In this document: positions 1-7,564 of the stretch, piece after piece
How the letters are laid out: each line of letters starts with the position of its first letter
Position numbering within the stretch: position 1 is the first letter of the stretch
Source: Immundisolibacteraceae bacterium
Lineage (GTDB): Bacteria > Pseudomonadota > Gammaproteobacteria > Immundisolibacterales > Immundisolibacteraceae
DNA length: 9,615 nucleotides
Direction of reading: 5' to 3'
Assembly: GCA_019090185.1 (NCBI GenBank)
Contig: JAHRWJ010000050.1
Location: forward strand, 1-9,615
Translations under genes and position numbers: made by a program
The notes under the pieces: generated by a model
Databases searched by the model: none
Told to the model about the DNA's origin: nothing
The model's input: the letters and a program-made list of their open reading frames with translations, nothing else

Positions 1-2040
1 AATTTTCGCGCAACGGTAATCGTGGCGTTAGCTATTCCGATTTCGTTACTAGCATCAATTACCCTGATCTATTTCAGCGGTCTGACCTTGAACATGATGA
101 CCATGCTCGCACTGCTGCTACTGATTGGCGTGGTGGTCGACGACGCCATCGTGGTGCTGGAGAATATTCATCGCCACCTTAAGGAGGTGGATCCGGATCC
201 GATGACCGCATCCGCTAATGGCGCTACCGAGGTTTATTTTGCCATTGTGGCTGCGACCTTCTCGCTGGTATCAATTTTTGGACCGGTGGTCTTCATGGGT
301 GGCATCGTCGGCATGTTTTTTAATTCATTTGCGATTGTTGTCACCGTTGGCGTACTCGCCTCTTTACTGGTTTCGATCACTCTGACGCCGATGCTCTGCT
401 CTCGACTGATGACCAGAGATTTCGAACATGGCAAGGTCGGTACCGCCGTACTGGCATTTTTTGACCGCCTGCAAGATCGGTATGAAGGGTTACTGAAATG
501 GTTTTTGGGCCACCGATTACTGGTTATAGTCGCAACCATCATCGCCATATTACCAAGCTACTTCCTGTTTAATGATCTGGGCAAGACATTCGAACCAGAC
601 CTGGATGAAAGTGGGTTTCTGGTATTTTTTAAAACTCCGCTAGGTTCCAGTCTCGACTACACAGACAGGCGCATGCAACAGATCGAATCGATTCTGGGTG
701 ACCAGGAGGAGATCCTCGATTTCTGGGCAGCCATCGGCGTCGGGCCGACCGGCAGTGTAAGCCAGGGCATTGTCTTCGTTCGCCTGGTACCCCCTGAACA
801 ACGAGAAAAAAGTCAGGTTGAGCTCATTCGTGCCACCCAGGCCAGGCTTTCTAATGTACCCGGCATGCTTGGCTTTGCGGGCCGGGTACCTGCCATTCCA
901 GGTGCCCGCGGGGAACCCTTGCAATTTGTCGTGCGCGGCACCAACCTGGAGAAAGTCGCTGAAATCAGTCAGCAGTTAAAGGCTCGTATTGCCCAGGATT
1001 TCCCCAAACTGGGCAGAGTTGACCTGGACTTAAAGCTGGATCTACCGCAGCTAACACTGGATATCGACCGGGTGCGAGCCCACAGCATGGGCATTACCAG
1101 TGCCCAGGTGTCACAGGCTGTCAACATGTTGATGGGCGGGCTTGATGTCGCCTATTACAACGACGACCCGGGTGATGGAGAGCGCTATGACGTGCGTATC
1201 AAAGCCAGCCCTGGCCAGTTCAGCAAACCTGCTGATCTACGCAAAATATATCTACGATCACGCAACGGTAATACCGTGCGGGCAGATACCGTTGCCGAGT
1301 TCAAAGAGACACTCGGACCGGCGGTTATTTCACGTTACGATCTACAGTATTCAGCGAGTTTTTATGCTGAGCCTACCGTGCCGTTGGGCGAGGCCATCGG
1401 CTACGTGCAACAGGCTGCTGAGGATATGCCAGTCGGCTATGAGGTGGTATTTGTGAGGATTTCCAAAGATTATCTGGAAACCGCGCAGATTATGGCGAGT
1501 ACGTTTGCGCTGGCCTTGCTGCTGCTCTACATGGTACTTGCGAGCCAGTTCAACTCCCTGGTTCAGCCACTGATCATCATGCTGGCTCAACCCCTGGCCG
1601 TGGTCGGTGGGCTATTTGGACTCTGGATCATGGGTATGACCATCAACATTTACTCGATGATCGGCATGATTCTGCTGGTTGGGCTGGTGGCAAAAAACTC
1701 CATCTTGCTAGTCGATATGACCAATCAATACCGTCTCGAAGGCATGCCGATCGACGAGGCCCTACTCAAGGCCTGTCCGATCCGACTCAGACCGGTGTTA
1801 ATGACATCTATGACGATTATTCTGGCGATGTTACCGGCCGCGATGGGTTATGGCACCGGCGCTGAAGCCAATGGACCCATGGCTGTCACCATCATTGCTG
1901 GCATGCTCAGCTCTACCTTAATGACCCTGGCCGTAATCCCGGTAGCCTATTCGGTTATCGAACATTTCATTGAACATTACCGTGACCGGCGCAGCCTGAA
2001 TTCGGCTCCTGTTACGATAACTGAACCGGTTACTGATTAA
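1..2040 (+). CDS. RND (HAE1/AcrB-type) efflux pump permease, C-terminal part
   Basis: Inner-membrane proton/drug antiporter subunit of a tripartite efflux system. The frame is open from base 1 and reads NFRATVIV into the first in-frame start-like codon (GTG at 22), so the gene begins before the window and that GTG is internal. The N-terminal helix TM1 and most of the first porter domain are missing. Visible parts are TM3-TM6, including the TM4 motif GVVVDDAIVVLEN with the paired proton-relay aspartates at 139-144; the second porter domain (from about 570 to 1480); and TM8-TM12 with the TM10 motif GLVAKNSILLVD, whose lysine is at 1693-1695. All three charged relay residues known from AcrB are therefore present and the protein should be active. 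The stop TAA (2038-2040) lies inside an 18-bp stem. The substrate cannot be told from sequence. Its adaptor is presumably upstream of the window. Family call is firm, subfamily is not. Confidence 0.95.
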   Translation, partial: NFRATVIVALAIPISLLASITLIYFSGLTLNMMTMLALLLLIGVVVDDAIVVLENIHRHLKEVDPDPMTASANGATEVYFAIVAATFSLVSIFGPVVFMGGIVGMFFNSFAIVVTVGVLASLLVSITLTPMLCSRLMTRDFEHGKVGTAVLAFFDRLQDRYEGLLKWFLGHRLLVIVATIIAILPSYFLFNDLGKTFEPDLDESGFLVFFKTPLGSSLDYTDRRMQQIESILGDQEEILDFWAAIGVGPTGSVSQGIVFVRLVPPEQREKSQVELIRATQARLSNVPGMLGFAGRVPAIPGARGEPLQFVVRGTNLEKVAEISQQLKARIAQDFPKLGRVDLDLKLDLPQLTLDIDRVRAHSMGITSAQVSQAVNMLMGGLDVAYYNDDPGDGERYDVRIKASPGQFSKPADLRKIYLRSRNGNTVRADTVAEFKETLGPAVISRYDLQYSASFYAEPTVPLGEAIGYVQQAAEDMPVGYEVVFVRISKDYLETAQIMASTFALALLLLYMVLASQFNSLVQPLIIMLAQPLAVVGGLFGLWIMGMTINIYSMIGMILLVGLVAKNSILLVDMTNQYRLEGMPIDEALLKACPIRLRPVLMTSMTIILAMLPAAMGYGTGAEANGPMAVTIIAGMLSSTLMTLAVIPVAYSVIEHFIEHYRDRRSLNSAPVTITEPVTD

Positions 2041-2064
2041 GGTGAGCCTTAATCAGTAACCGGT
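2025..2064. terminator. Perfect 18-bp hairpin between convergent RND genes
   Basis: The left arm 2025-2042 (ACCGGTTACTGATTAAGG) is the exact reverse complement of the right arm 2047-2064, with a 4-nt loop TGAG on the + strand. The left arm includes the last codons and the stop of the plus-strand RND gene, and the right arm ends 10 nt before the stop of the minus-strand RND gene. Position suggests a shared bidirectional terminator or 3'-end stabilising structure for both transcripts. Neither side has the U-tract of a classical intrinsic terminator, so the function is inferred. The structure itself is certain. Confidence 0.6.
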
Positions 2065-2074
2065 CATCACGCCC

Positions 2075-5000
2075 TTAATAGCTAGTGCCCCTTGCACCTA
2101 GAAACGAACGGCCGCGTTCTGCTTCTCGTTTGGCGACTCGATAGACAATCACTGGTACCACGATGACCGTGAACACGGTAGAGACCAGGGTGCCAAAGAT
2201 TAAACTCACCGCCAAACCATTAAAAACCGGATCGAGCAGCATCACCAAAGAGCCCAGTAGCACGGTGACAGCGGTCAGAAAAATCGGCCGTAAACGTAAC
2301 ATGGCACCTTCAATTACCGCCTCTCGCAGTTCAACACCCGCCAGCTGCTGCTCACCCACAAAGTCGATAATTAATAACGACGAGCGTACCACCACCCCTG
2401 CCAGCGCAATGATGCCGATAATGGAAGCGCCTGAAAATGGCACGCCCATAATCCAGTGCCCTGGAAACACCCCAATCATGCCTAATGGAATCGCTGACAT
2501 GGCGATCAGTGGTATCAGAAATGATTGGTAATAACCGACTAAAATAAGATAGATAAAAATCACCGCCAACACTACCGCCATACCCATTTCACGATAGGTA
2601 TCGAGCATCATTCTTACCTCTCCGGCCCAGAGCATCTGTAGACCATTAACCGTGTCTGGTGCCTGCTCAAATAAGCTCAAATTACTGGTCGGTAATATCA
2701 AACCCCGCTCGGCCTGCTCAGCACGAATTTTTTTATCCAGATCAAGCACCGCATTAAAGGCGGTGGTTGACCGCTGTTCACCACCGACATAGATCACCCG
2801 CTCATTGTCTTTGCGCTGAATCTGAGCAGGCTCAACCTCTGTAACCATGCGGGTGACTTCCGTCAATGGCACACGCTGACCGGCTTCATTAGTCAAATAA
2901 ACTCGATCCAGCTGGTTTGGCAGCAACTGATAGCGCCGTGGCACCGTTACCCTGATCGGCACCATGTTGAGTTCGCCGGCCATTCTCACGCTGCCAAGCA
3001 CCTGACCATCAAAAAGCACCCGCAATACCTGGCCTATCTGTGCCGCAGACACCCCCGACAGCGCCGCCTTCTCCTGATCTACCACCACTCGGTAACGAGT
3101 CAGAACCTCCGGCTCACTATCAAACACCTCAACCATGTCCCAGGCGTGAGTAAACTGCTGCTTAACCTGTTCGGCTAGCGCCTTATGCTTGACCGGGTCA
3201 TTGCCATAAATTTCGGCTAACACCATTGCCCGAGACGGTGGTCCGGGCGGGTCTTCTACAAGATGCACCACGCTTCCGGGAAATTTCTTCTGTAACTCAA
3301 TGATCTGCTCGCGCAGTTCTGCTGCCAGCTCAATAGACGATTCCAATCGCCTATCTTTAGCCAACAGGTTCACTCTGACTTCAGCCAGGTGCTGGCCATA
3401 GCGGCTTAAATTCCCTCTGAGCAGCCCGGGCAGATCGACCACCCCCGGAATACTCAAAGTGGTCAGGTAGCTATCTACCAGCGGCTGTTTATCCAGCAAC
3501 CGGCCGATATCCCGTGCAAGCCGGTCAGTTTCCTCAATCACCGTGCTTTCGGTCATATCAATGGTGATATTGAAACTGTTTTGGTCATCTTTGGGCAAAA
3601 ACGTCAGTGCGACTCCACCCAGGGATAAAGGCCCTGCCACTCCCTGAGGCCGTAAGAATTGCCATGCCGGCATCAGTAAACTGAGCACCATCAGCAGTGT
3701 CAGACTGCCAAATAGTTTTCTGCGCACACTGGAGCTATCGAGCACACACGCCAGAAAACGACGATAGCCTGAAAACGCCGTTGCATAACGTTCATCAGGC
3801 GACTGGGTCTGTTTAGACGGCCGAATAAACCGAACAGCCGCCCAGGGACCAACCACATAAGCGACGATTAATGAGGAGAAAATTGCCACCGGTACATCAA
3901 CTGTAATCGGAAAAAAATACTCGCCTTGCATCCCACTGATCACAATCATGCTACTGAACACGGCCATGATCGAAAAAGTCGCCAGATTGGTCGGATTGCC
4001 AACTTCTCGGGTGGCATCGATAGCCACCAGGGTACGGTCACCGTCCGGGTCTTCATGAAAACGACGATGGATGTTTTCCACCACCACAATGCCCGCATCA
4101 ACGAGCATGCCAATGCATAAAATCAATCCAAACAGGGTCACCCTGTTAATACTAATGCCGACCAGATAGTCAATCGCCAGGGTGGCAAAAAACGCCAGTG
4201 GCACTAGCACCGTTACAATCGCGGCTTCTCGCCACCCCAAAAAAACCCCTAGCACCAAGCTCACTGAAAGTAGTGAAAGGCCCAACTGCATCACCAGGCG
4301 GTTGACCGCGTTATCTGCCTTGGCGCCGTCATTGCGGGTGATGTCGATACGCACATCACGGGGCGCCATACGTTGGCGCATTCGTTCCACCCGATCCAAC
4401 ACCTGATCGGCAACCCGCACCGCATTAGCGCCGCGCTTTTTCGCAATCGCCAGCGTGACAGCCGCCTGTTCTCGATAGCCGCCATTGTTATAGTCTGGGT
4501 GGGCTGGACCCAACGAAAATCGAGTTAAATGCTGATATTCCTCTGCAGGCCCATCAACCACGTCGGCTACATCTTCTAAATAGATTGGTCGATCTTTATG
4601 GCTGCCGACAACCATCCGGGCGACCGCTGCCGCAGATCCAAAACGACCATCAACATAGACCGCCGAACGGCTGCCCTGCTCTACGGTACTACCCACTAAT
4701 GCGGCCAGGTTGGCCTGAGCTAACAATGCCAGCCCCTGATCGACACTGATACCAAAAGCCTGCATCCGTTCAGGGTCGAATTCGACGCGAATTTCTCGAT
4801 CACGACCACCGACCACACTCACTACCGAAACATCGGCCAGCGACCTTAGTCGAACCGCCATTCGGTCTGCGATTCGCTTCAGGGCATAGTCACTATAATT
4901 CGCCGAACTCAAGGTCAGCGAAACCACCGGAATATCGTCTACATCGATCGGCAAGACTTTCGGCGGTCCGGTACCCGGCGGCAGGCGATGACTATTTTGC

Positions 5001-5362
5001 TGAACCTTGTCATAAACCCGAACCAGGGCAAGTTCCTTTGAAAGGCCAACATCGAATTCAACCTGTACGGTAGCCCTTGAGAAACTGGCAATTGCGTAGG
5101 TGTGCTTAACGTCAGACATTTCACTGAGAATCCCTTCCAGAGGGATCACCAACAGTGCCTCGACCTCTTCGACGGAAGCGCCCGGTAAATCAATACTGAC
5201 GATCACACCCGGCACCACAATTTGCGGGTTCTCTTCGCGGGGTGTGAGCAGCAGTGCAAGTACTCCGGCCAGGCTTAAGCCAAGCACAAATAACAGCGTC
5301 AATCTGGAGTTAACGAATTGCCGAGCCAGATTGCCAGCGGAGTTCGAAGGTGCTGTACTCAT
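2075..5362 (-). CDS. RND efflux pump permease with altered TM4 relay motif
   Basis: Complete 1095-residue RND permease, the normal length for this superfamily, predicted to export small molecules from the inner membrane and periplasm using the proton gradient. TM1 is about residues 21-40 and is followed by TPREENPQI (40-48), typical of a branch distinct from classical AcrB. TM2-TM6 span about 355-510, TM7 about 549-566 and TM8 starts near 927. In TM4 the usual GLLVDDAIVVVEN reads GMLVDAGIVVVEN: Asp422 is kept but the second aspartate is Ala423 (codon GCG, 4094-4096). In TM10 the lysine of AcrB is Arg993 in GVVVRSSLLIIDF; from memory, arginine here is usual in this branch. The ATG overlaps the adaptor stop by 4 nt (ATGA), so translation is likely coupled. 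Transport with an altered proton relay, or reduced activity, are both possible. The frame is intact with no sign of decay. Confidence 0.95.
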   Translation of the reverse strand: MSTAPSNSAGNLARQFVNSRLTLLFVLGLSLAGVLALLLTPREENPQIVVPGVIVSIDLPGASVEEVEALLVIPLEGILSEMSDVKHTYAIASFSRATVQVEFDVGLSKELALVRVYDKVQQNSHRLPPGTGPPKVLPIDVDDIPVVSLTLSSANYSDYALKRIADRMAVRLRSLADVSVVSVVGGRDREIRVEFDPERMQAFGISVDQGLALLAQANLAALVGSTVEQGSRSAVYVDGRFGSAAAVARMVVGSHKDRPIYLEDVADVVDGPAEEYQHLTRFSLGPAHPDYNNGGYREQAAVTLAIAKKRGANAVRVADQVLDRVERMRQRMAPRDVRIDITRNDGAKADNAVNRLVMQLGLSLLSVSLVLGVFLGWREAAIVTVLVPLAFFATLAIDYLVGISINRVTLFGLILCIGMLVDAGIVVVENIHRRFHEDPDGDRTLVAIDATREVGNPTNLATFSIMAVFSSMIVISGMQGEYFFPITVDVPVAIFSSLIVAYVVGPWAAVRFIRPSKQTQSPDERYATAFSGYRRFLACVLDSSSVRRKLFGSLTLLMVLSLLMPAWQFLRPQGVAGPLSLGGVALTFLPKDDQNSFNITIDMTESTVIEETDRLARDIGRLLDKQPLVDSYLTTLSIPGVVDLPGLLRGNLSRYGQHLAEVRVNLLAKDRRLESSIELAAELREQIIELQKKFPGSVVHLVEDPPGPPSRAMVLAEIYGNDPVKHKALAEQVKQQFTHAWDMVEVFDSEPEVLTRYRVVVDQEKAALSGVSAAQIGQVLRVLFDGQVLGSVRMAGELNMVPIRVTVPRRYQLLPNQLDRVYLTNEAGQRVPLTEVTRMVTEVEPAQIQRKDNERVIYVGGEQRSTTAFNAVLDLDKKIRAEQAERGLILPTSNLSLFEQAPDTVNGLQMLWAGEVRMMLDTYREMGMAVVLAVIFIYLILVGYYQSFLIPLIAMSAIPLGMIGVFPGHWIMGVPFSGASIIGIIALAGVVVRSSLLIIDFVGEQQLAGVELREAVIEGAMLRLRPIFLTAVTVLLGSLVMLLDPVFNGLAVSLIFGTLVSTVFTVIVVPVIVYRVAKREAERGRSFLGARGTSY

Positions 5363-6441
5363 TGTTGCGGTGTGACGATTAATGATGCCCCATCAAAGAG
5401 GTCAGATGCAGGGTCTGCAACGATCAATTCACCCTCATCCAGCCCAGCAATGACCTCCACCTGCTCGGGCCACTGCTGGCCAATTCTCAACCACCTAAAC
5501 TCCGCATGATCATCAACAATAGCCATGACGCCAACCAGTCCACCGCGCTCTACCAGCATTGAGCGAGCAACCAACACCCGATTGGTAGCGCCCACCACAA
5601 ACCGGGCACGACCAAACATTCCAGGCAATAAATTGACCGTAATTGGCAATGAAACCTTAACTTCAAAACGGCGAGTTACCCGGTCGCCCGAGGGCACGAT
5701 CCGCAGCACTTCTCCGTTCAAGGGTCGCTCAAGCGCGTCTAGCTCGACGGCGATTTGCTGCCCAACAGCCAGGGAGGCAACCCGCTTTTCAGCTACATAG
5801 GTTTGGAACACCAGTGATGAATGAGACTCGATCAACAGGATTGGCGCCCCAGTGGTCGCCAGATCCCCAACCCGTTTATTCAAACTGATAACTACCCCAT
5901 CAGCCGGGCTACGGATAGAGGTATAACGCAGATTTGAAACCGCAGTTTCACTGGCTGAAGAGGCTTCCACCAGCTGCGAACGGGCCAGGTCAAAACGAAC
6001 TTGTGCTTTTCGCAGTGTGTCAGCAGGCAAACTTCCCTGCTTGGCAAGTTCTGCAAATTTCACAACATCACGGCGTGCATCTTCCAGATCGGTTTCTGCC
6101 GCAGTCAGCGCAGCTTCAGCAGTTCGAATAGCCCCCGTCACTTCAGCAGACTCAATCTCTATCAGCAAATCACCCCGGGAAACCCGATCGCCCTCGCGGA
6201 CAGCAATTTGTTGAATAAAGCCGGTAATACGAGAAGAGAGTTGAATCCGGTCATCGGCGGTCACATTACCGGGTACCCGGTAAACCTGTTCAACCGAAGC
6301 CGCCATCACACGCCAACCGTTTACACTTTGAGTGCCGGCATCCTTATTGACCGATTCAATATTATTCTCACCACAACCAGTTAACACCAATACTGCCGCA
6401 AGCATCCAGCCGACCCTGCGAGTAGGCCCTCTATACCCCAT
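5359..6441 (-). CDS. Periplasmic adaptor (membrane fusion) lipoprotein of RND pump
   Basis: Links the RND permease to an outer-membrane channel. I chose the ATG at 6441-6439 (360 residues), preceded by AGGG five bases upstream. It gives a compact lipoprotein signal: MGYRGPTRRV, then a hydrophobic stretch, then the lipobox LTGC with the lipidated Cys23. The frame stays open to an ATG at 6543, but that start would overlap the repressor gene by 113 nt and bury the signal peptide. Domains: first half of the biotinyl-lipoyl-like domain about 69-97 (SRITGFIQQIAVREGDRVSRGD), alpha-helical hairpin about 98-171 rich in Ala, Glu and Arg, second lipoyl half about 172-205 (IRSPADGVVISLNKRVGD), then the beta-barrel and membrane-proximal domains. 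It overlaps the repressor gene by 11 nt and the pump gene by 4 nt, so the pump it serves is the 2075-5362 gene. No outer-membrane partner is encoded here. Confidence 0.93.
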   Translation of the reverse strand: MGYRGPTRRVGWMLAAVLVLTGCGENNIESVNKDAGTQSVNGWRVMAASVEQVYRVPGNVTADDRIQLSSRITGFIQQIAVREGDRVSRGDLLIEIESAEVTGAIRTAEAALTAAETDLEDARRDVVKFAELAKQGSLPADTLRKAQVRFDLARSQLVEASSASETAVSNLRYTSIRSPADGVVISLNKRVGDLATTGAPILLIESHSSLVFQTYVAEKRVASLAVGQQIAVELDALERPLNGEVLRIVPSGDRVTRRFEVKVSLPITVNLLPGMFGRARFVVGATNRVLVARSMLVERGGLVGVMAIVDDHAEFRWLRIGQQWPEQVEVIAGLDEGELIVADPASDLFDGASLIVTPQQ

Positions 6442-7039
6442 GAAAACCCTGTAATAATAATGTGCTGACGCGATCGGCAATCTGTTCCGACGAATAGCCT
6501 TCATCAGAAACACCAAAATAGCTACGAATAGGAGCCAGTTCAAAATGGCCTAACACCGCAGATATCGCGGTAATTCCAACGAAATTTGCATCCACATTGG
6601 GATAATGCTTACTAACACTCTCGGTAATTCTCTGAAACGGCGCTTGAAGCACCTGTTCAGTGATGAGTTTTAGCCTTTCCTCATCGCCATCGAGTAACTC
6701 CCGATGTAACAGCCGACGAAAAATGACATCGCCGGCAATCAATTCGACAAACCAGCGAACAATCCCACGCACGCTCTCCTCACCCTGCGAAGTACCGTTC
6801 AGTATTTCATCCAACCCACCCATTCGTTCCGAAAAAGCATGCTTTATTGATTCCACATACAAAGAACGTTTATTTTCAAAGTGATGATAGAGCGCGGCGG
6901 GTGTTATCGAACAGGCCCTGGCCAGGTCTCGCATAGAAACACCGCTGAAACCCGACTCAGCAAACAACTCTACAGCCGACTGAAGAATTGATTCACGGGT
7001 CTTACCGCGATGCATATTTGTTTCTTTAGGTATATTCAT
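6431..7039 (-). CDS. TetR/AcrR-family transcriptional repressor, first gene of efflux operon
   Basis: A 202-residue DNA-binding regulator, typical TetR length. The N-terminal domain is clear: RESILQSAVELFAESGFSG (about 15-33) leads into the helix-turn-helix SMRDLARACSITPAALYHHF (35-54) and the conserved ENKRSLY. The C-terminal ligand/dimerisation half (about 70-202) is divergent, as usual, so the inducer cannot be named. It is the promoter-proximal gene of the adaptor-pump operon; its stop TAG (6433-6431) lies inside the start of the adaptor gene. This suggests autoregulation and control of the pump by relief of repression when a ligand binds. The ATG at 7039 was chosen. An in-frame ATG at 7015 would remove eight residues ahead of the TetR domain, and neither start has a strong ribosome-binding site. 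A palindrome at 7132-7153 is a plausible operator. Confidence 0.93.
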   Translation of the reverse strand: MNIPKETNMHRGKTRESILQSAVELFAESGFSGVSMRDLARACSITPAALYHHFENKRSLYVESIKHAFSERMGGLDEILNGTSQGEESVRGIVRWFVELIAGDVIFRRLLHRELLDGDEERLKLITEQVLQAPFQRITESVSKHYPNVDANFVGITAISAVLGHFELAPIRSYFGVSDEGYSSEQIADRVSTLLLQGFHGV

Positions 7040-7336
7040 ATATCTTGATCCCGTAACATCTACTGACGGTATTTAATTACTGCTCGAAGCTATAAACCAA
7101 TCTTGAGTCTGTAGCGTGGGCAGCACCCCATTAACTTAACGACCGTTTAGTTAGCTTACCGTTTCCAACCGCAGATGTCATCCCTAGTTTTGCCAGTTTA
7201 TGATTTTCAGGCCCAACCTCTGGCCCAGCGACCGTTCAGCCCGTTATAAGCGCTAGCCCCAGGCTAGAAAAGACAAGTCAAATTTACTGCCCTCCGACCC
7301 TAAGTCAGGTCTGCAACCAATGCCCTATCCACCTGC
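7040..7336. other. Upstream spacer of the efflux operon, no gene seen
   Basis: About 300 bp lie between the repressor start and the MITE-like element. I see no credible coding region on either strand. It holds the 22-bp near-palindrome at 7132-7153, a second copy of ACCGTTT (7158-7164, a 16-bp phased repeat of 7142-7148), and a short hairpin CTAGCC-CCA-GGCTAG at 7253-7267 without a T-run. For the minus-strand operon a weak promoter can be drawn (TTGGTT at 7100-7095, 17-bp spacer, ATTAAA at 7077-7072), but it is too poor to call. A leader of several tens of bases before the repressor ATG is likely. Confidence 0.5.
7132..7153. promoter_or_regulatory. Putative TetR-family operator (22-bp near-palindrome)
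   Basis: The half-sites TAACTTAACG (7132-7141) and CGTTTAGTTA (7144-7153) are separated by AC and match as inverted repeats at 9 of 10 positions. The site lies 93 bp upstream of the repressor ATG in a non-coding stretch. TetR-family dimers typically bind such palindromes near their own promoter. That this repressor binds here is inferred from position and symmetry only. Confidence 0.5.
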
Positions 7337-7504
7337 TTAAGGGGCCTCTGAAAAACTCTGGTTGAAGCAGCTGGTTTCTCAGAACATTCAGATTTGAGGC
7401 GCAGAATGCAGGTAATAGCGGGGCTATTGGCTAGTTTTGCAACAAAAAAGCGGGATGTTCTGAGGAAGCAGATGCGAATTCAGCGTTTTTCAGAGGTTCC
7501 TTAA
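7337..7504. mobile_element. 160-bp MITE-like palindromic element with TTAA target duplication
   Basis: The element occupies 7341-7500. Terminal inverted repeats of 16 bp, GGGGCCTCTGAAAAAC (7341-7356) and the complement of 7485-7500 (GGAACCTCTGAAAAAC), match at 14 positions. Both ends abut TTAA (7337-7340 and 7501-7504), as expected of a 4-bp target-site duplication. The halves pair along their length: CTCAGAACAT (7378-7387) matches ATGTTCTGAG (7455-7464), and the centre is AATAGC-GGG-GCTATT (7414-7428). The whole can fold into one long imperfect hairpin. There is no transposase frame, so it must have been moved in trans. Ends beginning GG and a TTAA target fitting YTAR suggest an IS5-type parent; that assignment is inference. 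It sits 64 bp beyond the stop of the EAL-HDOD gene and may end or stabilise that transcript. Confidence 0.8.
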
Positions 7505-7564
7505 CTATCAGGCAAACTAAATTGAATGCATTTCGGAGTCAGTTGCTGACGCCGGTAGACCCCA

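Noticed and set aside
22..24. GTG as true start of the plus-strand RND gene
   Set aside because: The frame is open to base 1 and the residues before it fit the RND family. Far too much of the pump would be missing for this to be a real start.
181..204. AAGGAGGT followed by an in-frame ATG at 202, suggesting an internal start, and tandem GGATCC sites suggesting a cloning scar
   Set aside because: Spacing of 13 nt is too long for efficient initiation, and the bases encode KEVDPDP in normal RND context. Chance coding matches.
640..924. Minus-strand open frame inside the first RND gene
   Set aside because: Antisense shadow with no recognisable domain; the same holds for 234-548 and 1351-1590.
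2163..2531. Open frame of 122 codons on the + strand within the RND gene
   Set aside because: Antisense shadow of a conserved pump. The translation is low-complexity, rich in Thr, Ser and Pro, and matches no family I recognise. The same applies to other antisense frames in 3926-6384 and 6660-6884.
6442..6543. N-terminal extension of the adaptor to the ATG at 6543
   Set aside because: It would overlap the repressor gene by 113 nt and place 34 residues before a perfect lipoprotein signal. The ATG at 6441 is better.
7253..7267. Short hairpin CTAGCC-CCA-GGCTAG as a terminator for the EAL-HDOD transcript
   Set aside because: Only 6 bp and no T-run on the minus strand downstream. It is beyond the MITE and about 300 bp from the stop.
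7538..7550. GTCAG-TTG-CTGAC hairpin just after the EAL-HDOD stop as an intrinsic terminator
   Set aside because: The stem is only 5 bp and no U-tract follows on the minus strand.
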